From NCBI GenBank assembly GCA_003290165.1, contig QNQO01000516.1:496001-560000 (forward strand): DNA of 64,000 nucleotides, in the 5' to 3' direction. A program made the translations under genes and the position numbers. This stretch comes from Berberis thunbergii. Its lineage: Eukaryota > Streptophyta > Magnoliopsida > Ranunculales > Berberidaceae. Positions within the stretch are counted from its first letter, which is position 1; every line of letters begins with the position of its first letter. Of this stretch, positions 1 through 11,499 are shown piece by piece. The notes beneath the pieces are model-generated. The model saw only the letters and a list, made by a program, of their open reading frames with translations, was not told the origin of the DNA and did not search any database.

Positions 1-747
1 TGTTTTATCCATATTGACTAATCTACTGCTTGTTTATCGTTTGGTTACTTGTTTGTCTTACAGGTCTACAACGTATAGCGATTCAGGAGAAAGATACTTT
101 ATGTCTCCACTCTCCTCTCTCGATTGAGCTCTTCACCCCCTTGAAGTTAGTCTATTACCAGCATTTAAGGCTACCAAAGGTCTACTTATCTTCTCTGTAA
201 CCCCATTTACTCCTACATTCCATCTTCTCTTTTCAACTTTTCACATCAGCCCACAAATATAAATGAGCAATCATCATCTTTCACATCCTTTCTTCTGCCC
301 AAATCCTCTAATATTACTCTTAAAATTACTTCTCAATACTATTTCGAACCTTCACCACCATCACTTTTCATATCTTGTTTTTCCACATCCACTTATTTCG
401 TATATGCTCTAACATCATTACTGTTTCAGAGCCTTGTTAATGGAGATCACATCTTACCTTCAAGATCCCCACCGCCACAATCACATAACTCTCAATCACC
501 TCATAGCCACCCCAATCACTCCCATCCAAACACTCCTACTAACACCTCTCACCATTTTTTGCCTCCCTCTCCATCTTAATCTTTCGTCCACTTCTCACTT
601 TCATAACATCAACCTCACAACTAATCCTGAAAATCACAACCCTCAGTCGGTACTATCATTGCTAGAGTCACCACCTCAGTCTCCTTCTTTTTCTTCTACG
701 TCGTACCCTAATAGTCACTCACCTTACAATATCATGCAACGTCCCAC

Positions 748-3242
748 GTGATCACCTCACAAGCCTTCCCTCGCCCCAAATCAGGTCATCACTCTGTTTC
801 AGGGGACAATTCTCAACACGCTTTCAATCCTACAAACAACCCAACTCTCCCTACTCAAGATACTCATATAGACACCATTGTAACCCAACTCAGTGTACAA
901 CTTGCAAACAACCTTATAATCCTTGAGCCTCATTATGTGAGGCATGCTAATGAAGGTTTGGAGAACCCTGCTTTTAGAACCGTTGCCAAATACTATCATT
1001 CGTAACACCTTAACCTGGTCACTTTTGTTCGATATCTTCTTCCTCAGTGGGAACCAACTCATGTTGTTCATTTTGAAACTTTGGAGGATCGTGATGACAG
1101 TCAGAATACATATTACTTGATATAATTCACTTGCGTTGAGGACAAAGAAAAAGTGCTTACTACTGGTCCATGGTCACTTTTTGGGTGGCTTGTCTCTGTT
1201 AAGAACTGGTCAGCACAATATACTTCTACCAACTTCAATATCATTCCCTGTTGGCTTCGATTCCATGAATTCCCTGTACAAAAACTGCTTCTTCCCAAAG
1301 TTGAGATGTTGGCTAACTGTATAGGTCCACTTATGGATATTGATCACCAAGCTCTAAACCAAGTATCCATCCCGTATATCCGGTTCAAAGTGTGGCTCGA
1401 TGTTTCGCGTCCACTACCTGGCATGATGCGCACCTCCTTCGAAATAACTAATGGAAGAATATATTTGTTTAAATTTGCTTACGAATATATGTCAAATTTT
1501 TTATTCTGCTGTAGGAAAGTGGGACACAAAGTTGGGAGGCATTGCCCTATATATTCACAAGTCTTGAACTCCCTCAATGGCACAAAACCCAGCCAGGCTA
1601 TGCTTAATAAATTGCTTTTGTTTGATCCTCACTCCAAAATCTGTCATCGACAAGCACTCCGCTCCAGCATGGCGTTGTCGATAAGCAGGCAACAAGCAAA
1701 CAAATTCTCCTTTTTACCAGCAACAGATTCTCTTGAAGGGGACCATGCCAATGAGTATCAACACAATACAGTGGAACATGCAAGTCCAGCCCATCATTCT
1801 AATACTCAAGAGGTACTAGCCCAACACCAATTAACCCACCCTTTTGATCTCAATACCTTAGTAGAAGGAGATCGCTTGGACACAACTGCAATGGAGCCAT
1901 TTTCAAGCCTTAACCAAGCTCGCACCATTCTCCACTCTCATCAACACTCACCTATCATCACTAACACCACCGCCAATCAAGCCCATCCCCCTGACCAATC
2001 TACCACCTACCTTGCCACCCAATCAATACATTTATTCATCCCTCCATGGTTGTTCCTCGACTCACCCAATCAAACCAACAGAACCTATCACTCCACCTTT
2101 CTTCTTCCACAGATTTGGAGTCATGGGCAGGTCACTCAACCGGTCATCCAAATTTGGGGGCGAGTAAGGACGGGCCTAGATGAATCCAGGACTCTGTGTC
2201 TATAGAACCCCAGCCCATGGGCTTCAACTATGCTCAAATTGGACTTTCATCAGAACACAAGACAAACTCAAATATTGATTGGGCCGAAACTTCCACTGCA
2301 GCAGAGCCCAATGATCCATCTCTGCCTTTTATTTCACAGAACTCAAAGAACAACCGTCGTGCTCCTCTCTTTCCTAATACTCAGGTGACGACATGCCCTT
2401 TTGTCGATCAACGGGTTACAAAGAATCGACTAGAAATGTCCTTCCATCTTTGCACCTCCAAATCTATCGCGGATCAAATTTGTGGCCCGCCCTCTCCAAT
2501 AGTGACTGCAATATTGGATTATTTTCGATCTAAACCACCATCTTTGAATCAATTTGGAGAACATGTTCATGGCACTAAGGACTCCTTGACTCAGGATATG
2601 CAGCCTCGACATCCTGATTTTTATTCTTCTCTTGATAGTCACCCGGAATCGGCAATTTCTCAATTACCGTTCATTGGCTTCGGTACATCACAACGTTCAC
2701 AAATGATTACCCTGGCCGATCAAGTAAAGGCTAATTGGCGTCGAGCAATTCTTAAGATGAGAGCCCGGTGTCTACAAAGAGGTTCTTTGGGGTCTACTGG
2801 CAAGCAGTCTACAGAGTCTCCTAAAGCTCCAGTGAGCTTAACACCTCCTCCTTCCTCTTGCAAAACAACTTCGACTAGGAAAATGTCAAAAGGGAAAGGT
2901 AAGAGGAAGATTGACTCGGTCATGGATCCGATTCAAGAAGGTGGTTTCCTCATTACGGGCAAACGCCCATCCTTAGGAATCTCCTTCAGGCAGTTGGAGA
3001 ACTTGCGACAAGATAGTGTAGTGGGTATTAGTCACCACTCAGCCATGACTGGTGAGCAGGGGGAACTTGGTACTGGTACGCATCTTCTTGAGCCTATTGA
3101 AGATCTTTCTCACCTAGCCCCACCAAGATTTCCTACTCTTATTGAGGCAGACATTATTCAGAGAACCGTTGTTGATATCTCACATGCTAGTCAGCTGGCT
3201 TCTTCAAGCCAATCTTCTATCAAATTTGGGAAACACTTTTAA
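748..3242 (+). pseudogene. LINE ORF1-like (DUF4283-type gag) remnant
   Basis: Several frames together resemble ORF1 of plant L1 elements, an RNA-binding chaperone-like protein. Between about 1150 and 1560 there is a DUF4283-like stretch with GPWSLFGWLVSVKNW, a motif typical of the family. It is followed by a degenerate zinc knuckle, CCRKVGHKVGRHC, in which the spacing is irregular. The downstream 1.6 kb is low-complexity, rich in Ser, Pro, Thr and Gln, as is usual for the tail of these proteins. Stops near 1005 and 1125 and a frame change near 2200 break it. The family call is established knowledge applied to a degraded copy, and the exact start cannot be fixed. Confidence 0.7.
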
Positions 3243-3281
3243 GGAAGAGGCGACTGCTTCTAAAGGGTCGCCCAAGGTTCC

Positions 3282-4154
3282 ATGATACTCAGTTGGAATG
3301 CAAGGGGCATAGCGTCACCCTGTGTATTCAGAACCTTGCGAGCTTTCTCCCTACATTCCAATCCCGATATTATCTTTCTTTCATAAACAAAAGAATCTTC
3401 ATCTAAAATGGACCATATGCGCAGTAGTCGGGGCTACAACCATAGAGCTTCGGTACTGGCTAGTGGTCTGTCAGGTGGTCTTGCTTTGTATTGGAGAGAA
3501 GGTACGCATTTTAATATTATTACTTCTCATGAGTATTATTTCTATTGCACTGTTGATAATTATTACTCTCAGCAATCTTGGTCGTTTATATTTGTTTACG
3601 GAGAGCCTAATCCTTCTTTGCACTCCTCTTTTTGGGACACACTCTCACATATGACATCACTTGTGTACACCCTGGTTATGATTATAGGAGATCTTAATGC
3701 AATTGCTCTTCATGATGATAAGACAGGTGGTAGGAAAGTCTCGGCCTTGAATGTTAAACACCTTAGGAATTTTCTACACTGCCATAATCTCGTTGATATG
3801 CCCCTCAATGCTTCCAAGTTCACTTGGAATAATAAAAGAAAAGACTCCAATGAAATAAAATCTAAACTTGATAGGATTCTTGTCTCCACGGATTGGTTGG
3901 AATGTTTTCCTTCAACCCTTGCTAGGTTCATTCATACTTCCACTTCGGACCACAGAGTTGTTTCCCTTCAAATCTGTTCTAACCACAACTCGGGTTCCAA
4001 ACCTTTTCGATTCTTTCACATGTGGACTAGATACTCGCGTTGTCGATATCTCACCCAATCTTCTTGGGACTCATCTTCTCTTTCTAACCCAGCCCATAAA
4101 TTCACCTTGAAAACAAAAAGGTTAAGTTACAAACTTTCTCGGTGGAATAAATAG
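3282..4154 (+). pseudogene. LINE endonuclease domain (exonuclease-endonuclease-phosphatase fold), broken
   Basis: This is the N-terminal endonuclease of LINE ORF2, which nicks target DNA to prime reverse transcription. It starts with the usual SWNARGI motif near 3284. Later come GDLNAI (about 3690), FTWNNKR (about 3820), LDRILVS (about 3870) and SDHRVV (about 3945), which are the catalytic-core signature blocks. At least one frame change occurs before 3408, and a TAG stop at 4152 separates it from the reverse transcriptase. It sits in the expected place between ORF1 and RT. Confidence 0.8.
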
Positions 4155-4446
4155 GTCTTTCGAAATATTGCTCAGAACATAAAGGATACCCAGATAGACC
4201 TAGACAATCTCCAAAATGCTCAACCTTCAAATAATAACGCCAATGCCACTCTAATTTTGGAAGATAGGCTGACATAACTACTGTATAGGGAAGAACTATT
4301 CTAGAGGAATTAATCAGGAGAATCTGTGCTCAAAGATGGTAACATGAATACAAAATTCTTCCATCTCTCTTCTACTCCGCCGAAAATGTAATAATATTTT
4401 ACGGCTTAAAGATGCAGATAACAAGAGGCATTCCTCTCAAATTTCC

Positions 4447-5692
4447 ATGGTTCAAATCCTCAATGGGTATTTTAACACCATCTTTCATTCTTCAAATTCG
4501 GACCCCAATTCGGAGATCGGGTTACTATTCACTCATGTAGTGTCAGATACCGATAATGAGAGTCTTCTGAAAATTCAGAATGAAGAGGAAATCAGATCGA
4601 CTATTTTTGGGATTGGCAGCCACAAAGCACCGAGCCTCGCTGGTTTCCATGCATTCTTTTTCCAACATTATTGGGGCATCATTAAAAAGGACGTTGTTGA
4701 TGTGGTTACGAATTTCTTCCTCACAAAAACTTTGGATCCTAAGCTTAATGAGACTTTTCTCACTCTAATCCCCAAAGTCTTTAATCCGACTACGCCCGAC
4801 ATATTCCGACCCATTGGCCTCTGCAATGTGATTTACAAAGTCATCTCCAAAATACTTGCCAATCGCTTAAAACTTTTGTTGGAGAACATTATCTCTCCCA
4901 ATCAATGAGTTTTCCGATCAAAGGTTGGTCCATCTCGAATAATGTCAACCTAGCCCACAAAGTCTTTTTTTTTATGAAACATTCTCGTCAGAAAAAATAA
5001 GGCTAGATGGTAATTAAAATCGATATGGCTGAGGCTTATGATCGAGTAGAGTGGAGTTTCCTGCTACAAATTCTTAAACAGCTGGGTTTTGCCCAAAATT
5101 GGATAACTTTGATCGAACAATGCATTTCGACTTCATCTCTTAGAGTCATGCTTAACAGCTCTCCCCTTTATAAGTTGCAACCTACCAGGGGCATCAAACA
5201 AGGCGACTCGCTTTTGCCATATCTCTTTATCATAGTGGCTGAAGCAATTTTTCGAATGCTTGCAAAGGTTGAATCCAAGGACGACATCAAGGGTCTGATC
5301 ATCCATTGCCATAGCCCTTCCATAAGTCACCTCCTTTATGCAGAAGATCTTAAGATTTTTTGCAGGGCCACCCTTGCTGAAGCTCATTCCATCAAAGACT
5401 TGTTAGCAAATTACTATTTGGCTTCGGCCAAACAGTAAACTACGATAAGTCTTCAGTTTTCTATGGCTCAAATATCCACCTGAAACATACTAAGATGATT
5501 AACAAAATTTTGGGATCTAAGTTGTACAAACTGAAAGATAAATACCTTGGCACACCGTTGCTCCTCCCAAAGAAAAAAAAACATTTAATTTCCAATTCCT
5601 AGTTGATAAAATTAATACTGAATTATCCTCCTGGAAAGCTAAAGTGCTATCTCAATCAGACAAAACGGTGATGATCAAAGCATTGATTAAGG
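4447..5692 (+). pseudogene. LINE reverse transcriptase domain, broken
   Basis: This is the non-LTR reverse transcriptase core. FRPIGLCNVIYKVISKILA (about 4806) and KIDMAEAYDRVEWSFL (about 5017) are classic plant L1 blocks. The catalytic box, normally YADD, reads YAED at about 5338, so an essential aspartate is replaced. GIKQGDSLLPYLF lies at about 5193. There are in-frame stops at 4906 and 5438, and coding similarity then continues in another frame to about 5692. At that point the MITE interrupts the sequence, and the next LINE residues reappear after 6735. Confidence 0.88.
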
Positions 5693-6735
5693 AATGAGTT
5701 TTCGCGAAATTTCGAAGAATTTTTTGTAAATTTTACCAAAAACCACAAAACACTTTCATAAATTTCGCCCGAAAACACAAAAAAAAAGAGCTCAATTTTA
5801 CAGTTTTTTGATCGAAAAATTTCGACGCAATTTGTCTTCCTCCTGCTGCGTGACTGCGACTTCCTCTTCCTTCCAAATCTACGTCCTACTCTCTTCCTCT
5901 TTTTCATTCTTTAGTTGGCGAAGCCTAAGAACATACAGTAAGAAAACATGACCAAAAGGAAAGTGAGAGAAGAGGAGTAGCTTCTTGGGCTTTGGTCTTG
6001 GGAAGCTAATTTTGCATTTTGAGTTTCTCTCTTTTGGCTGGTTGTTTCTTGTTTGTCTTTTGCTCTTTTTTTGGTGGTTCTCATTGATTCACATGGAGGG
6101 ATTCGGTGAGGGGAAAGAGTTTATTGTAAGAGCTTTTCTATGTGTCGAGGGAAAGGGCGAGGAAACCAGCGAGGTAAACGAGGTGGCGGGGGGTGAACCG
6201 TTCACCCCCCTCGAGATGCGCGTGCGGAAATCATCTCGAGGGGGGTGAACGGTTCATCCCCCGCCACCTCGTTTACCTCGCTGGTTTCCTCGCTCTTTCC
6301 CTCGACATTTAGAATTTCCCTTATTGTAATCTTTGTACTTCATTTAGAAGTTTAATTGGGGTTGAAGGCCATAGGCCCATTAAGTATAGAACTTTTCAAG
6401 CCCAATTTACTAATGTAAGTGTCAGGCTACTGTTGTTATTTTTAAAATTTGATTATTTCATCCAATTAATGTTAAGTTTAGCTTAATTATATAAGCATTT
6501 GTTTCAGTCATATTGAAAGTTAATAAGATGATTTTGCATTAAAAATTCATAACTCGCTCATATCTAGGAAAGTTTAACTTTTTATCATGTATATGCTCTC
6601 GAAATCTATTATACATATTTCATATATTATCTCGAAGTTTTTACTTTTTTTTTACACACTGAAATGTTTCTTGAAATTTTTTTTAAAATCAAGAAACTGA
6701 AATTAACTTGAAAAACGAAATCACAATCCTTGGAA
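5693..6735. mobile_element. MITE of the CAAGGATTGTGATTTCG family, about 1 kb, inside the LINE
   Basis: The right terminus, GAAATCACAATCCTTGG, is the reverse complement of the left termini of other copies in this window (for example at 60216). The left end (AAGGAATGAGTTTTCGCG) is more diverged. Interior sequence is AT-rich with GAAATTTCG motifs. It splits the LINE reverse transcriptase, whose coding similarity resumes at about 6736, so it is younger than the LINE. The small MULE at 6130-6320 is nested within it. No transposase is present. Confidence 0.65.
6130..6320. mobile_element. Small hairpin MULE (MITE) with 9-bp target duplication
   Basis: The 191-bp element is almost one large palindrome. 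The arms read CGAGGAAACCAGCGAGG.. and its complement, meeting around a short loop near 6215-6235. The outer ends match the ATTCTAAATGTCGAGG family. It is flanked by perfect 9-bp direct repeats TTATTGTAA (6121-6129 and 6321-6329), the length expected for Mutator-like elements. It has no coding capacity. Confidence 0.88.
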
Positions 6736-7881
6736 GTGATACACTCCATCCCAGTGTGTTCTATGCAAACTTACCTCCTTCCCCGGACAGTTACCGATTG
6801 ATACATTAGCACGGAATTTCTGGTGGAATGGTACGGAGGAAAGTAAGACAAAACACCTTTGTACTTGGGACAGAAAAACACTCCCACGACAGTTAGGTGG
6901 TTTAAATATACCCAGTGCAAGAAACACGAATCTTACCTTGAAAGCCAAAAGTATCTGGAGTCTCATAACCAATCCCCACACCCTTTGAATGTGCAATTTA
7001 AAGCAATATACTTTCGCAACAAAAGTATATTTCAACTTTCAAAAGTACCTTTGGTCGCCTCCTATGCCTAGAGAGGCAATCTATCAGCCCTATAAAAAAT
7101 GTGTAACTATCTTTTTTTGGCAAATCCAATCGGGGAATGAGACACGTCTTTGGAATGATTGTTGGGTGAAACCCAATTTGCTTCTGGCTGACTGTTTTCC
7201 TCAGCAGGCCATTGTTGCCTCCCTGAGTACCGTCCAGGACCTATGGCTTGACTAGAATGGCCATGGACCTAGATGGAATGTTAACCTCATCCCTACTTTT
7301 TTCCCAACCATAGTGGTCAAAGATATCCTGGAGATTATCATCCGACCTTCCCGAGCTCAAGACACGATGATCTAAAAATTTGATAAAAGATGTTTATTCT
7401 CAGTCAAAAGTGCTACTAAAGCTTTTTTCCTTAAAGATTTGGAATCTTCTTCTTCAAATTAGGAAATTGGACAACTCAAACCTAAAATTCTTAGGGAATT
7501 ATGGAGAACAAAAGCCCCGGCAAATGCGATTCTCCTTCTATGGAAAGTATCTCAGAATATTTTGCCAACCATGTCAAACCTCGCACGTATCCACATGCCC
7601 ATCGAGGATTGTTGTGTCTTTTGCCACCATCAGAAAGAAGATACTTCCCATTTTTTTTCCTTTGCCCCATTGTCCAAAGACTTTGGCTTCTCTCCCCTCT
7701 CCCATTCAATTGGAGTGTTGTCAATTTCCCTCGTCGAACCACTCATGATGCTCTCAATTTTATTTGGAACTCAGATGCAGCCCAACCACTAGTTAGGGAA
7801 GAGATGCTCTCTCAATTCACTGTTGTAATTTTCTCTATATGGCAATCCCGAAACAATATAATATTTCGAAAGGATAAACTC
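6736..7881 (+). pseudogene. LINE RT C-terminal region and zf-RVT domain, broken
   Basis: Resumes the LINE after the MITE. Frames contain RNFWWNGTEE-like and GGLNIPSARN-like blocks (about 6810-6930), then VGYGxRxRFW-like sequence near 7130. The zinc-binding zf-RVT region follows at about 7562-7700, with LARIHMPIEDCCVFCHHQKE and a following His. The motif FSIWQSRNNIIF sits just before 7880, where the solo LTR is inserted. Several frameshifts are needed to read it through. Confidence 0.75.
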
Positions 7882-8309
7882 TGTAACACCCCTACTTTTC
7901 AAATAATAATAAATAATTTATGTTTCAAAAATTCAATTGAAATTTGTGTTTTAAAATCTTTTTTTGTTTGACAACTAGTATTTTTCAAAATTCAGTCAAC
8001 TTTCTTACCTTCCGAATCTCGGGACGAGATTCCATTTAACGTGTGTATAATGTAACACCCCTGAATTTCATAAAACTAATTTATTTTATTTTGAATTAAA
8101 TAAAATAGGGTTAAATTTAATTGAATGTGAATTTCAAAATTTAAGGTTTTATTTGGTGAGTTTAGAAGGTGAGTGCTTTCAGAAGTTCAGTGGGGGCGAA
8201 TAGCCACCCACCCTATAAAGAGAAAACTCTCTTTTCTTTTCTTTCTCCTTCCTTCTTATCCTATGTGGATTTTAGTATTTTCATTTTTATCGAAAATCGG
8301 GGCGCGACA
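7882..8309 (+). mobile_element. Solo LTR (TGTAACACCC type)
   Basis: Begins TGTAACACCCC and ends GGGGCGCGACA, flanked by 5-bp direct repeats AACTC (7877-7881 and 8310-8314). It interrupts the LINE zf-RVT/RNase H region. A second TGTAACACCCC lies internally at 8051, after a CTTCCGAATCTCGGGACGAG block that is also found in the LTRs at 10728-14873. They therefore belong to the same LTR family, and this copy is probably an internally deleted solo LTR. Confidence 0.75.
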
Positions 8310-9041
8310 AACTCTCTATACCATTGTTTACCCACGCGGTCAATCACACATGGACGGCTTGGTATAACCAATGGTTCAAACTTTCTCCTAATGACAGGAG
8401 TAACACATCTATCCCCTCATCCTTACACCAAGTGCCCGCGCCCTAACCATATTCACCTTGATCTGAACTCTCATATGTAATCATTGTCTAATGCCCAAGA
8501 TTCCAGACTACTGATAATTCACAAACAACTTCTAGCAGTTAGAGATCACATAATCAACACACGTTCCCGGAACTCTAGGGATTTCCATACTGATCTTTCT
8601 TCTGAGATGATTATGGTAATTTATGATGCATGTTTCTTTGCCTCCTCACAACAAAGAGGTTGTTGTGGACACTTTTGGTAGGATACGGCCAGCCCTCGCG
8701 GATAGGGTCGAGTTTTTTTATAGTACTATGGCCGAATATTTGTTGCTGAAACCGCTCTTCTGCTTGTCCAGGTTCAAAACTGGCCAGCGGGGATGATCCT
8801 GGGGGACTCTGGTACTCTTCACTCCTTTTTGCATCCTGACTTGGGGACGAGCATACGGGTCTACGATGGATGTGGCGACCCATTATATATGGCATTAAGT
8901 CACTTCTTAACCTCGCGAACTGGACATGTAATTTTATTCCTAGAGAACTTAATTATGAAACACATTTGTTTTCTTCGAGTGCAGAACACAACCTATGTAA
9001 TATTATTTAATCAATGCTAAATCTCTTACCCAAAAAAAAAA
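8310..9041 (+). pseudogene. LINE RNase H-like tail and 3' end
   Basis: The region after the solo LTR still shows the end of the LINE. CNFIPRELNYETH (about 8924-8962) resembles the FIPREAN..AH motif that closes the RNase H domain of plant L1 elements, and an A-run ends it at 9041. The upstream part (8310-8900) is frame-shifted and only weakly recognisable. The catalytic acidic residues could not be identified with confidence. Confidence 0.55.
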
Positions 9042-9529
9042 GTCTTTAATACACTATAATTTTTTATTTTAAATGTATTCATATATTGTAATACAATTTT
9101 AATAGCCAACCACTCTACCAAAGACTTGATATGCACTTTATTGGATAAAGGTTTTAATATGGTATTTAAATCTTTATATTAAAAAGTTTCAGAGAAATGC
9201 TAGGCATATACAAATTTTATTTTTTTTTAGAAAATTGAGGGGTTAGATGCCAGTCCCTCTGTAGGTCCGCCATTGTTCTAATTTTTTTGATGCTTGATTC
9301 TCGATGATAATATAATTCCATAAATTTAGTGAGTAGATGATTTTGGCTTCCGCCAAACAACCTTGTAATTATTTCTTGCTGTTTCTTTCTTCCATTTCCC
9401 CTTTTGTTAATTCTTAGTTTGCATACAACTACAATTGTTGTTACTGTTAGAGCAAAACGGAGAGTATACAATAATCACGCTCCACATGATGACTATGGCA
9501 TGCATTAATGCTACAATTTAAGTGGAGAT
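9042..9529. other. Gene-free spacer with a hAT-end-like remnant
   Basis: AT-rich DNA without a credible ORF. Positions 9110-9280 resemble 52080-52255: both have CTACCAAAGA.TTGATATG-like sequence and end in a GTAGGTCCRYC block. That block is reminiscent of the CAGGGRYGGACCTAC ends of hAT elements. I take this as an old terminal remnant. Confidence 0.35.
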
Positions 9530-9961
9530 TCAGTAGACAGGCAGCAATACATTAATCAAGAAAAAAAATCTCTGCTTCACCTTCTTCCATAATCTCGGTA
9601 CGCTACTCTTGATACCTTCACTGTTTCCTCGTGAACCTGTGACTCGCTTTGGCTTTGCATTCTCCTTATAAACACGGTCTAGGCATCCGCGTAATGGATT
9701 ATAAGGAGATGTGTGGGGTACATATGGTTGAGCTTGAGCTTGAGATTGTAAGACCCGATTGAGTTGCTGGGTTACAGCTCTGAGTTCATATGAGTCGTAC
9801 AGTGTACTGCTTCCACCACTCAAAGGACTCAGTTTCCAGATGGGTTTATGCCGAGCCGCCTGGAATTGGAGAGAGGGAGTCTGCCTTAGCTCATTTTCTC
9901 CTGGAGTATCAGCTGAGATTAACAATAGTGAGTCTCTTGTGTACTTTGGAGTTTCTTCCAT
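9530..9961 (-). CDS. Uncharacterised plant protein, 143 aa, single exon
   Basis: An uninterrupted 143-codon frame starts MEETPKYTRDSLLLISADTP and ends LLPVY. I believe it belongs to a small plant-specific family of unknown function, although I cannot name it. The composition is not that of a random frame. It has a DTPGE block, a KPIWKLSPLSGGSSTLYDSY block (about residues 39-58), a predicted helical Gln-rich stretch (TQQLNRVLQSQ), and a basic C-terminal third with KENAKPKR and RLWKKVKQR. There is no signal peptide. The last 15 residues are hydrophobic and could be a tail anchor or divergence at the end. A small MULE lies about 165 bp upstream of the ATG. No intron is needed. Confidence 0.55.
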   Translation of the reverse strand: MEETPKYTRDSLLLISADTPGENELRQTPSLQFQAARHKPIWKLSPLSGGSSTLYDSYELRAVTQQLNRVLQSQAQAQPYVPHTSPYNPLRGCLDRVYKENAKPKRVTGSRGNSEGIKSSVPRLWKKVKQRFFFLINVLLPVY

Positions 9962-10125
9962 TCTAACACCTTTTGAGTATGTTCTATTAATTTTGAATCT
10001 CTGTGTTGTATTGGTTACTAATAAGATTGATCAAAATCACTTTGGGTTCTACGTCCCTATTTGCCTTTTCTTGAATAGATTAATTACGCCACACAGTTTT
10101 CTTGACGACGTGAAGATCTATATAA

Positions 10126-10324
10126 GCTTTTCTGGCTGTCGAGGGTTTGGGCGAGGAAATGAGCGAGGGGAGGGAGGTGGCGGGGTGGGAGTCGTTCACC
10201 TCCCTCGAGATACGTGTGTAAAAGTCAACACACATATTTCGAGGAAATTGAACGGCTTCCATTCCTCCACCTCATTTCCGTCGCTGGTTTCCTCGCCCAA
10301 AACCTCGACATTTAGAATTTCTGA
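10126..10324. mobile_element. Small MULE (MITE), CGAGG family, imperfect target duplication
   Basis: The ends TGTCGAGG.. and ..CCTCGACATTTAGAATTT match the other family members, and the arms (GGGCGAGGAAATGAGCGAGG and complement) form an imperfect hairpin. The flanks TCTATATAA (10117-10125) and TATATATAA (10325-10333) agree at 8 of 9 positions, fitting an aged 9-bp duplication. It lies just upstream of the 143-codon gene, within its likely promoter. Confidence 0.72.
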
Positions 10325-11467
10325 TATATATAATGTCTATTTATTGTCATCAAATTACTCCATAGAATTATATTCTAGTGTCTGACAGGGACTGTTATGT
10401 TTTATTCTCACCCAGAAAAGCTTGACATCATTCACTTTCTTATCAACTTCCTCATTTTATTTCGTGAAATTCTAGGGAGAAGGTTGTTTTATTTCAAAAC
10501 AAACTAAACAACGAGGAGTAAAATTAACATTTAAATTCAAAGTAGGGTTAATTAGTGATACCCCTATTATAAATTGGTTATTAGCGATAAGCCTTTTAGA
10601 TATCATAAATTAACATTGTTCTCCTGGACTCACACTCAACCACCCTTCACTCCAAGTAAATCACTGAATTCTCCCCCATTTTCCAACCCCACTCTTCTAT
10701 TCCTCTCAACACGGAGCACAAGGAAATTGTCACGGCCCGATTTTTTAGTAAACGAAAAAAAATCTTTATATTCACGGAGGATTATGATTAACTGTTTTTC
10801 CGAAGCTGAGGATGTAAAAATTTAACAACAGAGACATTAAATAAATAAAAATTCTAATCATGTTAACTCTTTGGAGATTTTGTCCCACAAGTAAACCTCT
10901 CATATTTCGCATCAATAATTTTCTAACCTGTGGAAGGCTAAATGGCTACGTTCCAATAAGAACGTACCAAATAAGCGTAAACCAAACAATTGAATAATGA
11001 AAACCGACATAAAACCATTAAGTCACATTTTTTGCCACAACCAACATAAAACCAAACAATTTAATAATGAAAACCATTAAGATTAGGGTTTTATAAAATA
11101 TATGTGCACTTCCTTTTTATTTTACCCTATCACTACCCTAATACAAAAACAAAAAAAACCGACCCAAACTATGTTTAGTCAAACAAAATCCAATTTGGAT
11201 TTTCTGGCTCACATACAATATCCAGCCCAGATTAGGTTTCACTAATATTTTGCTAACCACACTCAAAAACAATTCATTCTATTTAGCAACGGTAAACAAA
11301 ACAAATATTTTTAGCTAATATATAAGATTATAATATATCACACATAAACAAATAATAGTATTTTGTTATTTATATAATTCAACAGGTATTACAATATACA
11401 CACCTTAAAAGAATCTCACCTGAGATTCGGAAGGTAAGGGAGTCATGTGAATTTAAAAAATAATAAT

Positions 11468-11498
<31 letters not shown>

Positions 11499-11499
11499 A
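11468..11499. repeat. (AT)n microsatellite within LTR
   Basis: Alternating TA dinucleotides follow AATAATAATA. A shorter (AT)n tract at 11813-11831 lies in the other LTR. Confidence 0.85.

Larger units (their letters stand above)
1..9041 (+). mobile_element. Degenerate L1-type LINE retrotransposon (5' end outside window)
   Basis: The plus strand carries, in the normal order for plant L1 elements, an ORF1-like region, an endonuclease, a reverse transcriptase, a zf-RVT zinc-binding region and an RNase H tail. It ends in an A-run at 9032-9041. Every domain is interrupted by stops or frameshifts, so the copy is dead. It was hit by at least two later insertions: a MITE at about 5693-6735 and a solo LTR at 7882-8309. 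LINE coding resumes on both sides of each. The 5' end and target duplication were not found because the element runs off the left edge. Confidence 0.85.

Noticed and set aside
1153..2205. 350-codon frame considered as a host gene
   Set aside because: DUF4283-like content and its place before a LINE endonuclease make it LINE ORF1 sequence.
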